Part shown: piece by piece, positions 24,836 to 33,577 of the stretch
Layout: every line of letters starts with the position of its first letter
Numbering within the stretch: position 1 is the stretch's first letter
Source: a bacterium
GTDB lineage: Bacteria; ARS69
Length of the DNA stretch: 59,513 nt
Direction: 5' to 3'
NCBI GenBank assembly: GCA_025774805.1
Contig: JALGZR010000016.1
Coordinates: 1-59,513, forward strand
Made by a program: the position numbers and the translations under genes
Notes under the pieces: model-generated
What the model saw: only the letters and a program-made list of their open reading frames with translations
Databases searched by the model: none
What the model was told of the DNA's origin: nothing

Positions 24836-26992
24836 TCAAGGAGAGACGTTCCCGGCTCCCTGTTGTGACAGGAACGCGTCGATGTTCTCCAGCCGTTCGT
24901 CGATCTCCCTTCGAAGATCTCCGGGCGGAGTCAATTCTCCGGCCCGGACGAGGTACTCACGAGCGCGAGTCGCATCGTTTTGCTCGTAGAGCAGCCTTCC
25001 GAGGGCATAGAGACCGTCGCGATGGGAGGGAGCGAGCCGGACCGCACGCGCCAGTCCGGAACGGGCCTCGTCGATGTCACCCTCGGCCCAGTGCCAGATC
25101 CCCACGTTGTAGAGCACGTGCGGACTGTCGGGCGCGAGGTTGAGAGCCCGCTTGAGATGGGGTTCGGCCTCGTCGAGCTCCTCCTGACCCACATGGGAGG
25201 CCCCCAGCGCCACGAGTCCGTACACGTGGGTGGGATCGATCGCCAGAAGCCTCTCGAGATTCTCGCGACTCCGGACCAGATCACCCTCGGCTTCGCAGAT
25301 GGCCGACAGCTCGTAGAACGCGGAGACCGAATGAGGCTGGAACTCGAGGATCGCCTCCGCATGCCGGCGGGCCCCCTCGAGATCGCCTTCTCCCCGCGAG
25401 ATTCTGGACAGAAACCTGTGCGCCTCCTCACTGTACGGATCGGCCTCCAGGGTCCGTTCGAAATACTCCCGGGCGAGATCCCTTCTCCCGACCTCCAGGA
25501 AGTACGCCTTCCCCAGAGTGATCAGCGCGGCAGCGTTTCCGGGATCGCTTTCGAGCACACGATTCAGGCCGCGGATTCCCTCCGCGACGTTCCCGGTTCG
25601 AAGATCCTCGCGGGCAACGGAGATCCGGTCGAACAGGGATTGATTCTCATAGGGATCCGCCTTGCCCTCGACTTCGGACAGTGAGTCCTCGATCCCTCTC
25701 GCCCCCCCGCCCCCCGCGACATAGCCGAGCGCCGCGAGCTTTCGCAGAACTTCCTCGTCGGGAGCAGAGATCGCCTCGGCCGCATCCTGTGACGCCCAGT
25801 GAACGAGACCGCGCTCCAATTCGGCCGTCATCCGTTCCAGCCTCTCGGGCTCGCGCTCGGCGAGATTGTAGACCTCCCCCGGATCGTCTCCGACCGCATA
25901 CAGGCGGGGATTCGGCCCGTGGATGAGCTTCTCGGTGCTCGTCCGCAGACCACGCAGAGCGCCCCAATTGCACTGCAGAGCGGCGACGAGCGACTCCATG
26001 TAGATCTTCCGGTCGGAGCTCCCGCCGTCGTGTCCGCGAATCAGCGAGGCGAAGGACTCGCCCTGCACTACGTCCGGAATCTCGAGTCCGAGCAGGTCGA
26101 GAATGCTCGGCATGACATCGACGATCGAAATCAGCGGATCCAGACGCTGGCCGGGGGCGGACCCCGGCGCCCTCACGACCAGAGGGATGCGCATGGTCGT
26201 ATCGAAGATGAGCAGCGAATGCGTCGGCTCCCCGTGATCCATGAGGCCCTCGCCGTGATCGGCGGTCACCACGATCAACGTCCGGTCGTACTCCCCCTGC
26301 CTCTTCAATTCCACCAAGATCTGACCGAGTTGCTCGTCGGCGTAGGCGATCTCCGCCGCGTAGCGTTCGCTGAAGAAGCTGAGATGGGGCTCGGGCGGGT
26401 TGACCGGCTGATGAGGGTCGAAGTAGTGGACCCACGCGAAGAACGGTTCGGACCTCGGCCTTCGGAGCCAATCCAGGACGACCTTGGTGACCGCTCCGGC
26501 TTTGCGCTCCGGAAAACCGAACGCGTTCCGCGCCCGCAAATCCATCTCGTCCTTCGACCAGCTCTCGTCGATCCTGTCGTCGTAGAGAGAGAATCCCTGA
26601 TCGAGATTGTACCGAGAGTCGAGCACGAACGCGCCCACGAAGGCGGCCGTGTCGTAGCCCACGTCGGCGAGAACCTCGGCCAAGGTCGTCGCGTCTTCCC
26701 GCACGGTATAGGTCGAGTTGTCCCGGACGCCGTGGTAGAGCGGATACGTTCCGGTCATGATCGACGTATGGGACGGAAGGGTAATGGGATTCGTGGTGAA
26801 GGCGTTCAGGAAGAGAGCACCGCTCTCGGCAAGCTCGTCGACGTTCGGCGAGGAGGGCTCGAAGTAACCGTAGCAGCTCAGTCGATCCGCCCGGGTCGTA
26901 TCGAAGGTCACGAGCAGAACGTTCGGGCGATCGCGATCGCCACAGCCACACGTCAACAGCAAGGCCGCGAGGATCACGCGAGTGATGGTCAT
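24836..26992 (-). CDS. Sulfatase-like (alkaline-phosphatase superfamily) lipoprotein with TPR tail
   Basis: This is a 718-residue protein. It starts at ATG 26992 with a lipoprotein signal (LLLTCGC). The metal-binding opening NVLLVTFDTTRADRLSCYGY is followed by the active-site segment ITLPSHTSIMTGTYPLYHGVR. The position of the formylglycine Cys/Ser of true sulfatases is Thr here and the motif Arg is His, so this is probably a Thr-nucleophile phospho- or sulfo-transferase relative rather than an FGE-dependent sulfatase. FDPHQP and VVTADHGEGLMDHGEPTHS complete the metal site. Residues 450 to 710 or so are TPR repeats. It follows the parvulin gene by 19 bp on the same strand, suggesting an operon of envelope lipoproteins. 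Confidence 0.9.
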   Translation of the reverse strand: MTITRVILAALLLTCGCGDRDRPNVLLVTFDTTRADRLSCYGYFEPSSPNVDELAESGALFLNAFTTNPITLPSHTSIMTGTYPLYHGVRDNSTYTVREDATTLAEVLADVGYDTAAFVGAFVLDSRYNLDQGFSLYDDRIDESWSKDEMDLRARNAFGFPERKAGAVTKVVLDWLRRPRSEPFFAWVHYFDPHQPVNPPEPHLSFFSERYAAEIAYADEQLGQILVELKRQGEYDRTLIVVTADHGEGLMDHGEPTHSLLIFDTTMRIPLVVRAPGSAPGQRLDPLISIVDVMPSILDLLGLEIPDVVQGESFASLIRGHDGGSSDRKIYMESLVAALQCNWGALRGLRTSTEKLIHGPNPRLYAVGDDPGEVYNLAEREPERLERMTAELERGLVHWASQDAAEAISAPDEEVLRKLAALGYVAGGGGARGIEDSLSEVEGKADPYENQSLFDRISVAREDLRTGNVAEGIRGLNRVLESDPGNAAALITLGKAYFLEVGRRDLAREYFERTLEADPYSEEAHRFLSRISRGEGDLEGARRHAEAILEFQPHSVSAFYELSAICEAEGDLVRSRENLERLLAIDPTHVYGLVALGASHVGQEELDEAEPHLKRALNLAPDSPHVLYNVGIWHWAEGDIDEARSGLARAVRLAPSHRDGLYALGRLLYEQNDATRAREYLVRAGELTPPGDLRREIDERLENIDAFLSQQGAGNVSP

Positions 26993-27011
26993 CGGGGACC
27001 GCACCTCGCTG

Positions 27012-28838
27012 TCAAATCGCCGGAAGGTTCTCATAGTCGATCTCGATCGCGGCGTTCTTCAAGATCTCCCGGCGAACCTCGGCCTCGATGCGCTGGAAAT
27101 TTACGCGCAGATAGTTGCCAAGGACCGCATCCCGGACTTCCTCGAAAGTCTTCTGCTCCGGAGGATAATCGTTGACGACACGTGCGATGAGGACGCCGGT
27201 ACGCGTGTAGCGCAACGCCTTCGTGTCGTAACACTCCGCGACCATCGGATCCGACACCTCTCCCACGGCGAGCTTCTTGAGCTCCGCGCGAAAGGCGGGG
27301 CGACCGGGCACCATTCCCACGAGGGCGGCGTCGGTCAGCCCTTCCAGGCGACCTCCATTGGCGGCGGAGTAGTGAGCCGAGTGGGCTCGGGCGAGGTCCG
27401 AGAAGTCCTCTCCTCCTCGAATCCGCTTCACGAGATCCTCGGCCCGCCGAAGCGTCGCCCAGAATGGCTCGTCTTCTTCAGGCTTGACCAGGATCACGTC
27501 CAGATCCTGCGTACGGAGCGTCTGGAAGCGCTGCTCGTTTTGCCGGAAGAACTCGCGGAGCTCCTCGTCCGGGACCTTCGAGACCTTCGCCTGCAAGCGC
27601 GCGTCCAGACCCCGTTGATACCGGATCTCACGGGTGGCCGCCTCGATCTGGGCGGCGATCTCGCTGCGTTGTGACAGCTGCAGACGCTCGGCTTCGCTCA
27701 ACAGGAGGGTGTTCAACACGACTTCGTCCAAGAACTCGTGGATTCGTGGGAAGTGGGCGCTGTAGAGGTGGGGACGAAGAGACGGGGTCAACTCGGTGCA
27801 AAGGTCCCGAAACGTAAAGCGAGTGTCTCCGACGACGAACAAGACCTCGTCGTCGGCGAGGAGAGGATCGGACAGCCGCTCGTAGTACCTCTCCAGACCG
27901 GAGCGCTCACCGGCCTCGCGGACGAAGTCGTCTCGCGCCTCTCTCTTCTTCTCCTCGAGCACCTTGCGCCGCACGAACTCGACTACGGTTTCGAACTCCC
28001 GGTGGACCGGCGGTATGATCTCCCTCATCTTGACGAGCTGGAAGCCCGTGGGGATGTCGATGACCTCACTGAGCTCCCCGACCTCGAGGGCCCACACGGC
28101 TTCGGCGAACGCCGGGAACACGTCGGCGTCCGCTTTGAGGGTCATCACCCCTCCCCGACTCGCGTCGTCGGATTCCGAATGCTGTCGGATCAGCTCGGTG
28201 AAATCGGCGCCCGAGAGTACTTCCCGGCGAATCCCCTCCAGCCTCTCCCGGACCGCGTTCCTCTCGGTCGGCGAGAGGACGGCGTCCTCGGCGCGGAGGA
28301 ACAGGTGGTCGGCCCGCGCGATCTTCGGATCGATATATTGGTCGGGGTGGGAGTCGTAGTACTCGCGACACTCCTCACGGGTCACCGCGAGCCTCTCCCA
28401 GCCCAGCTCATCGATCATGGCGGCGACCAGAATGCCGTTCGAGCTTCGCTGTACTGCGACCTGCAACGCAGGGTCCGGATCGACGGCGGCAACTTCTGCT
28501 TCGAGAACTTTGCGAACCACGATCTCGGCAATGGTGGAGAGACGCCAATCCGTCTCCTCGACCTCGCCGATCTGGATGTCCTGCGCCTTCGGCGTCTTCT
28601 TTTCTTCAAAGCGGTCGAACTCGGCGCGGTGAACCACGCCGCCCCGGTACACGGCCACGACGTTCGAGGAGTCGGGTCCGGGCGGAGAGTCGTCCGCTCC
28701 CGAGCCGGTGGAGTCACCGGTGCACGCAGATCCCAGAGCCAGGAGCAAGGAAACCGAGCCCCCGCAGAAGCATCGCCGGGTCACGGATCCGATCCGGATC
28801 GCCCTCATGAAGAGGCCGCAGATGGTGGCGGACGTCAT
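27012..28838 (-). CDS. Periplasmic parvulin-type (SurA/PpiC-like) peptidyl-prolyl isomerase lipoprotein
   Basis: This is a 608-residue protein. The ATG at 28838 has GAGGAG six bases upstream. A lipoprotein signal ends LLLALGSAC. Two parvulin domains are visible: one at about 180-290 (ARADHLFLRAED…SGADFTELIRQHSESDDASRGG…ALEVGELSEVI) and a weaker one at about 440-560 (TQDLDVILVKPEEDE…GEDFSDLARAHSAHYSAANGG…LAVGEVSDPM). Helical SurA-like segments flank them. It should assist folding of exported proteins. It is the first gene of a pair with the sulfatase-like lipoprotein. Confidence 0.9.
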   Translation of the reverse strand: MTSATICGLFMRAIRIGSVTRRCFCGGSVSLLLALGSACTGDSTGSGADDSPPGPDSSNVVAVYRGGVVHRAEFDRFEEKKTPKAQDIQIGEVEETDWRLSTIAEIVVRKVLEAEVAAVDPDPALQVAVQRSSNGILVAAMIDELGWERLAVTREECREYYDSHPDQYIDPKIARADHLFLRAEDAVLSPTERNAVRERLEGIRREVLSGADFTELIRQHSESDDASRGGVMTLKADADVFPAFAEAVWALEVGELSEVIDIPTGFQLVKMREIIPPVHREFETVVEFVRRKVLEEKKREARDDFVREAGERSGLERYYERLSDPLLADDEVLFVVGDTRFTFRDLCTELTPSLRPHLYSAHFPRIHEFLDEVVLNTLLLSEAERLQLSQRSEIAAQIEAATREIRYQRGLDARLQAKVSKVPDEELREFFRQNEQRFQTLRTQDLDVILVKPEEDEPFWATLRRAEDLVKRIRGGEDFSDLARAHSAHYSAANGGRLEGLTDAALVGMVPGRPAFRAELKKLAVGEVSDPMVAECYDTKALRYTRTGVLIARVVNDYPPEQKTFEEVRDAVLGNYLRVNFQRIEAEVRREILKNAAIEIDYENLPAI

Positions 28839-29033
28839 GTGGATCTCCTCTTCGAGGATGGATGGGAGACCGGACAGGGCACGGTCAAAGACGCCTCTGC
28901 GAGCATGGCATGGGAGTCTAGCCGGTCGTTTTCGGAGAGTCAATTACCGGCCGACGCCTGACCCGTTCCGGAACGACCGTGCCGGCAGACGGTTACAGTG
29001 CGATCGCGGCGCGAGGCGCATTTCGAGGGGGGC

Positions 29034-32000
29034 TCAACGGAGTCGAACCAGCTTCCGGGTCGACCGGAAGGCGCCCGACTCCAGACGGACGAAGTAGACG
29101 CCGGGAGCCACCCGCCTTCCCGCGTGGTCCATTCCGTTCCAGAGCTCGAAGTGGCGGCCCGCCGCCACGAAACCCTGGTGCAGAACCCGGACGCGTCGGC
29201 CCCGCACGTCGTAGACCACGAGCCGCGCCACGCCGTCTTCCCGGATCCCGAAGTCGATTCGCGACGTGCTCCGAAACGGATTCGGCCTTCCTCCGCTGAG
29301 GAAGGACCGGTGGGGCGCCGTCACCTCCGGGGTCGGGGTGGGATTCGCCGCCCCCGAAGGCGTGCTCTCGTTGCCGGCCGCGTCTCGGGCGGTCACGAAG
29401 GCGAACGGGCTGTTCACCGGCTCCCAAGCGGTATCGACGGTCATGCCGAGTGCGGTGTCCGTTTCCGGATCGAAATCGGAATCCTCGGACGCGTACACCC
29501 GGAAGTTGACGTAGTTCGTGTCGACGGGAGCCACCCATTCGATTCGATCGGGAGTGACGAACGTCACGGGGCCCGGCGGACCGGGGGCGAGGTTGTCGAC
29601 CGAGTACCCGCTGTCGGGCGCGGAATCGAAGAAGACCTCGGGAACCGCCGTGTGAGCGGAGACGTAGTAGACCTGCCACGGGATCCCGAAGAACCCCGTG
29701 CTGTCGGAGGAGGTGGGGAAGATGGCGGTGTACGTCTCCTGCGCCGATGCCGGCACGGTCGGACCCACCGTCTCCCAACCTCCGCCCGGCATGCGGCGCA
29801 AGACGGTGTAGTGCGTGATCGGCGTCGCGGCAGCGGTGGTGTCGTGCAGATCCCGCTGCCAGGTCACGCGGACCTCCCCTCCTTGATCGTCTTCGACATC
29901 CACGATGCTGTCGATGATCGCCGTGTCGGTGAGCTCGACCGCGAGCGAGTCGCGGTCGACGGACACCGTCTCCGGATCCCAGACCACGAGCGTGTCCACC
30001 GCGAGCCCGGCACCCGCGCTCGCCGCATAGCCCAGCGTGTAGCTGGAGTCGCTCTGCGATTGGCTCCCCGAGAGCGAACCCAGGCCCTGCAGACTCACCG
30101 CGGTGAAGGGAGTTCCTTCGTCGAGCAGGCGGTTTCCGTTGGGATCGAGAATGGAGACGCGGATCACGAGGCTGTCGCTCCAGTGCACACGGGGCGGACC
30201 GTCGGACGAGAGACGGATCGTATCGGGGTAGACCGTGATCCGCACCTCCAGTGAGTCGGACAGCGGCGGAGCCGAGAGAGGATCCGTGACCACCAGAGTG
30301 TCCACGCCCGTGGCGAGCTGGCTGGCGTAGGAAATCGTGTAGGTCGAGTCGGCGTTCTCCACGGCGGGGCCCTCGGGAATCAGCAGACCGCCGAGGCTCG
30401 TCAGCGTGAAGTTCGTCGCCTCTCCACTGACCCGGGCCGAGGTCGAGTCCCTCACCTCGAAGTCGAGGGCGCCCGTCTGGGTGGGGGCGAGACTGTCGGG
30501 AGACGCGGTCAATATGTCCAGGGACGTCACCTCCCGGCCCTCCTTGATTCGGTATTGGCCCGCCGCCAGAGGGCGATAGACCTCGACGCCTCCCGCCGGC
30601 CACTCGATCGTCAGCGAGTCGGCTCCGAGGGCGCCCCCCAGCCCGAGGTGAACCGTGAGCGGATCCGCGAACCCCCGCCAGGCGTTCGCCGAGACTCTCC
30701 GCCGCACGACGTCCCTCCCCAGATGGGCCGTCACCCGAGCGCCGATGGCCGGCGCCCCGGAAGCGCGCCCGACCAGGTCGATCTGGATGGAGTTTCCCCT
30801 CGGTCCTTCGTTCTCGAGGAACAGAGACGGGGCGGCAAAACTGAACGCGAGCGGACCGGCGCCCTGCTGCACGTAGACGTCGAGATCGCCGTCCCGGTCC
30901 ACGTCGCCCCACACCGCGCCGTCCCCGAGCCCCTTCACGCCCCCTTCGACGCCTTCGAGCGAGGTCACGTCGGAGAAGACGGCGCCGTCGTTGCGGAAGA
31001 GAGCATCGGGCGCGTTCAACGTCGCGGACGTCCCCATGTCGACGACATGGAGATCCAGGTCGCCGTCGTTGTCGTAGTCGACCCATGAGATGTCGCGAGG
31101 ATTCAGCATCATCGGGAGGCCGAGCGCAGTCGTGACTTCAGTGAACGCTCCGCCGTCATTCCGCCACACCCTGGGCCCCCCCGGGACGAAACCCGGATCT
31201 TCCAGATTGTGCGCGACCACGCCGCTCAGGGGTGAGCCGTCCTCGAACCAGCCGTCGAATGCGTCCTGGTTGAGAAGGGGCGTCGAGCACCTCATTTCCC
31301 AGGCCCCCGCGGGCGCCGTTCGCCACACCCAGATGCCCCGATCGACTCCCGGCGTGAACGCGGGGGCTCCGACGTATTCGTCGGTGAGGATCATGGGTAT
31401 CGACGGGGGCGGGTTGATCTCGTCCGGGCCAAGGAAGACGAGGTCCGGATCGTCGAATCCTCGGATGCGGAGGCGTGCGAAGAGCGTGTCGGCGGTGGAG
31501 GGGATGGTCAAGCCGTCGACTCCGTCGTCCGCCCAGCGGGTGTTGAAGTAGAAGGTGACCGAGTCCCCCTCGGTGAAGACATCGAAGAGCCCCACGCTGC
31601 CGTCGCACACCGCGAGATCGAGATCGTCGTCGCCATCCATGTCCCCGAAGTCCGCTCCGGAGATCACGGGGAGGGCCGGCGCGAAGATGGACGAGACGTC
31701 GGCGAACGAACCGCCGTCGTTTCGGTACAGGACCGTGGGACGCGCAAACTCCTCCCCCCCGACCAGCAGGTCAGGATCGCCGTCGTCGTCGACGTCCCCC
31801 CAGAGACCCCCGACGGTCCCGAGCCCCTCGTCGAGTCCGACCGTGGCGGCCACGTCGGTGAACATCAGCGTACCGTCGTTGCGATACAGGGAGTTCGGGC
31901 TCTGCGCCCGGGGGGCCTTCCCCACCCAGAGATCCACGCGGTGGTCTCCGTCGAAGTCCGCGGCGGCGACAGCCCGCGACCTCCCGTCCGGGTCGTCGAG

Positions 32001-32423
32001 GCCGGCGCTCGCGGCGACGGAGACGAATTCTCCGGAACCGTCGTTGCGGTACAGCTCGTTCGGCTCCGAGCCGCTGCCGCCCGCCCCGCCGTGCGTCACG
32101 AAGATGTCGGGGTCATCGTCCTCGTCGAGCGACAGGATGGCCCCCCCGTGACGATCGACGGGTTCGGTCCACGGCATGGGAATCGGGTTGAATCGGCCGG
32201 TACCGTCGTTCCCGTACAGGACAGGCAGGCTCGCGTGGCGACCGGCGTAGAGATCCAGATCACCATCGCCGTCGACGTCGGCGAAGATCGCCCCCCAGCT
32301 CGGTGAGAGACTCAAGAGCGCCGACGAGATCGTCTGGTCGACGAACTGCCCCTCGGCGGAAGGCGAGAGTCCGACAATCACGAGGGCGGCAAGGGCAGCG
32401 CGGTTGCTGAAGGCTCGGAGCAA
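29034..32423 (-). CDS. Large secreted VCBS/FG-GAP and ASPIC/UnbV surface protein with FlgD-like C-terminus
   Basis: This protein is about 1129 residues long; I place the start at TTG 32423, which gives a clean signal peptide (RAALAALVIVGLSPSAEG). Roughly 30-560 holds FG-GAP/VCBS repeats with calcium loops of the form DVDGDGDLDLY and DFDGDHRVDLWVG. Next comes an ASPIC/UnbV domain (GARVTAHLGRDVVRRRVS, VHLGLGGALGADSLTIEWP). Two Ig-like stretches and a fibronectin-like region follow. The protein closes with RPNPFRSTSRIDFGI, VYDVRGRRVRVLHQG and APGVYFVRLESG, the FlgD-type export domain. It is probably a cell-surface or released adhesion or binding protein. Upstream DNA to 32654 shows nothing clear. 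Confidence 0.88.
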   Translation of the reverse strand: MLRAFSNRAALAALVIVGLSPSAEGQFVDQTISSALLSLSPSWGAIFADVDGDGDLDLYAGRHASLPVLYGNDGTGRFNPIPMPWTEPVDRHGGAILSLDEDDDPDIFVTHGGAGGSGSEPNELYRNDGSGEFVSVAASAGLDDPDGRSRAVAAADFDGDHRVDLWVGKAPRAQSPNSLYRNDGTLMFTDVAATVGLDEGLGTVGGLWGDVDDDGDPDLLVGGEEFARPTVLYRNDGGSFADVSSIFAPALPVISGADFGDMDGDDDLDLAVCDGSVGLFDVFTEGDSVTFYFNTRWADDGVDGLTIPSTADTLFARLRIRGFDDPDLVFLGPDEINPPPSIPMILTDEYVGAPAFTPGVDRGIWVWRTAPAGAWEMRCSTPLLNQDAFDGWFEDGSPLSGVVAHNLEDPGFVPGGPRVWRNDGGAFTEVTTALGLPMMLNPRDISWVDYDNDGDLDLHVVDMGTSATLNAPDALFRNDGAVFSDVTSLEGVEGGVKGLGDGAVWGDVDRDGDLDVYVQQGAGPLAFSFAAPSLFLENEGPRGNSIQIDLVGRASGAPAIGARVTAHLGRDVVRRRVSANAWRGFADPLTVHLGLGGALGADSLTIEWPAGGVEVYRPLAAGQYRIKEGREVTSLDILTASPDSLAPTQTGALDFEVRDSTSARVSGEATNFTLTSLGGLLIPEGPAVENADSTYTISYASQLATGVDTLVVTDPLSAPPLSDSLEVRITVYPDTIRLSSDGPPRVHWSDSLVIRVSILDPNGNRLLDEGTPFTAVSLQGLGSLSGSQSQSDSSYTLGYAASAGAGLAVDTLVVWDPETVSVDRDSLAVELTDTAIIDSIVDVEDDQGGEVRVTWQRDLHDTTAAATPITHYTVLRRMPGGGWETVGPTVPASAQETYTAIFPTSSDSTGFFGIPWQVYYVSAHTAVPEVFFDSAPDSGYSVDNLAPGPPGPVTFVTPDRIEWVAPVDTNYVNFRVYASEDSDFDPETDTALGMTVDTAWEPVNSPFAFVTARDAAGNESTPSGAANPTPTPEVTAPHRSFLSGGRPNPFRSTSRIDFGIREDGVARLVVYDVRGRRVRVLHQGFVAAGRHFELWNGMDHAGRRVAPGVYFVRLESGAFRSTRKLVRLR

Positions 32424-32654
32424 GGCAGAACGTTCCTGGTCATGGTCGGAGCGGCGAGTACTCCAACGATACCATCGGCAGACTCCCATTCTCAAGCAGG
32501 GGCGTGGGTCCCACTCGATCTGTCCGCGAGTCGACCGGGAGATCGCGGGAAACTCCAGAGTGCGTGACTCGGGCGCCCACTCGGTCCGGCGACGTGCGCA
32601 ATGGCGAGAGAAATGCCTAATCTTCTCGCAGGTTCCCTCTTCGGTGGGCTCGGT

Positions 32655-32711
32655 CACGCCAGGCGCGGCTTTGCCGCTGCCGCAGCAGAGGCTGGTGAGA
32701 GATGCAGGCTA
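32655..32711 (+). repeat. Right-end part of the dispersed miniature element
   Basis: The stretch GCCAGGCGCGGCTTTGCC…CAGAGGCTGGTGAGAGATGCAGG matches the right half of the element family, and CTAG at 32708-32711 follows directly. The left half is not recognisable. The CTAG contains the TAG stop of the adjacent minus-strand gene. Confidence 0.75.
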
Positions 32712-33563
32712 GCCCTTCCCAAGCAACGTGTGGGAGGCGGCGATGGCGCTCTCCAAGAACGCGTCGAGCCTCGCGGCCTGCGCCTCGCCATTGCCGGCGG
32801 CGACGAGATCGGAGCCGGTCAGGACGGCGCCGTTCCAGCCCTCGGTGTGCCAACGGCCATGGCCGGCGAGTTCGGGGAGCTCGGCCCGTTTCGGGAACGG
32901 CCAGGCGTTGACGTACCAGTACGGCTCGGCGTAGCTGCCGTCACCCGGAGTCATGCCGATCCCGACCGTCTTCGCGTTCTCCCCCGAGCCCTCGAGGGTG
33001 AGCAGGGTGGCGATGTCGAAGTGATGGGGCCAGCACCGAACCGTCGACGCGTTGCCACGGGCCGCCTCGATGGCGCGGAGCTTCTCGTCAGAGCTCGCGT
33101 ACCACTTGGCGAGCTCGGCGAGGGCATCTTTCGGGACGTCGAGAGCGGCCCCCCCCGAGCCGACCGCGTGGCTCGGCATTCCGTCGTATTCGCGCAGTCC
33201 GAGGAGACTCCCGGGGGCCCTGCCGAGGATGCGGGTGACGGCGCCGTTGAGCCAGTCGAGCCCCCGGGTCAGGGTCTGGCCGTTGAGCGCGAACGCGTCG
33301 AGGCCGCTTCCTTGCTCGTCGAGCAGCCACAACGTCAGGTCGGCCACGCTCAGCGCCGAGCGCAGGCGTGGCTCGGCGGTCGTGAGCTCCCCGGCGAGGG
33401 CTCCCCGGTCGTCGAGCCACTCGAGGTTCGAGTGACTGTCGTCGGGTCGCACGGGGATCAAGTTGTTTCCGATCACGGCGGCGAGCTGCGCGGCCCAGTG
33501 CAGTTGTGTGCGCGCATCGACCAGATCGGCCGGTGCGAGGGTTCCCAGTTGCTCGTGTGCCAT
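32709..33563 (-). CDS. DUF5996-like protein
   Basis: This is a 284-residue soluble protein. The conserved-looking block CWPHHFDIATLLTLEG followed by VGIGMTPGDGSYAEPYWYVNAWPFP resembles the DUF5996 family, for which no function is known. The His pair in PHHF and the acidic/aromatic run could form a ligand site. It lies 14 bp downstream of the Rieske-GltS gene and is probably co-transcribed with it. The TAG stop at 32709-32711 lies in the CTAG next to a miniature element, so the C-terminus ends exactly at the element. Confidence 0.75.
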   Translation of the reverse strand: MAHEQLGTLAPADLVDARTQLHWAAQLAAVIGNNLIPVRPDDSHSNLEWLDDRGALAGELTTAEPRLRSALSVADLTLWLLDEQGSGLDAFALNGQTLTRGLDWLNGAVTRILGRAPGSLLGLREYDGMPSHAVGSGGAALDVPKDALAELAKWYASSDEKLRAIEAARGNASTVRCWPHHFDIATLLTLEGSGENAKTVGIGMTPGDGSYAEPYWYVNAWPFPKRAELPELAGHGRWHTEGWNGAVLTGSDLVAAGNGEAQAARLDAFLESAIAASHTLLGKG

Positions 33564-33577
33564 GGGTGCCTCGACTC

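Noticed and set aside
28998-30254. A plus-strand open frame opposite the VCBS surface protein gene
   Set aside because: It is the complement of repeats with clear calcium loops and shows no motif of its own.
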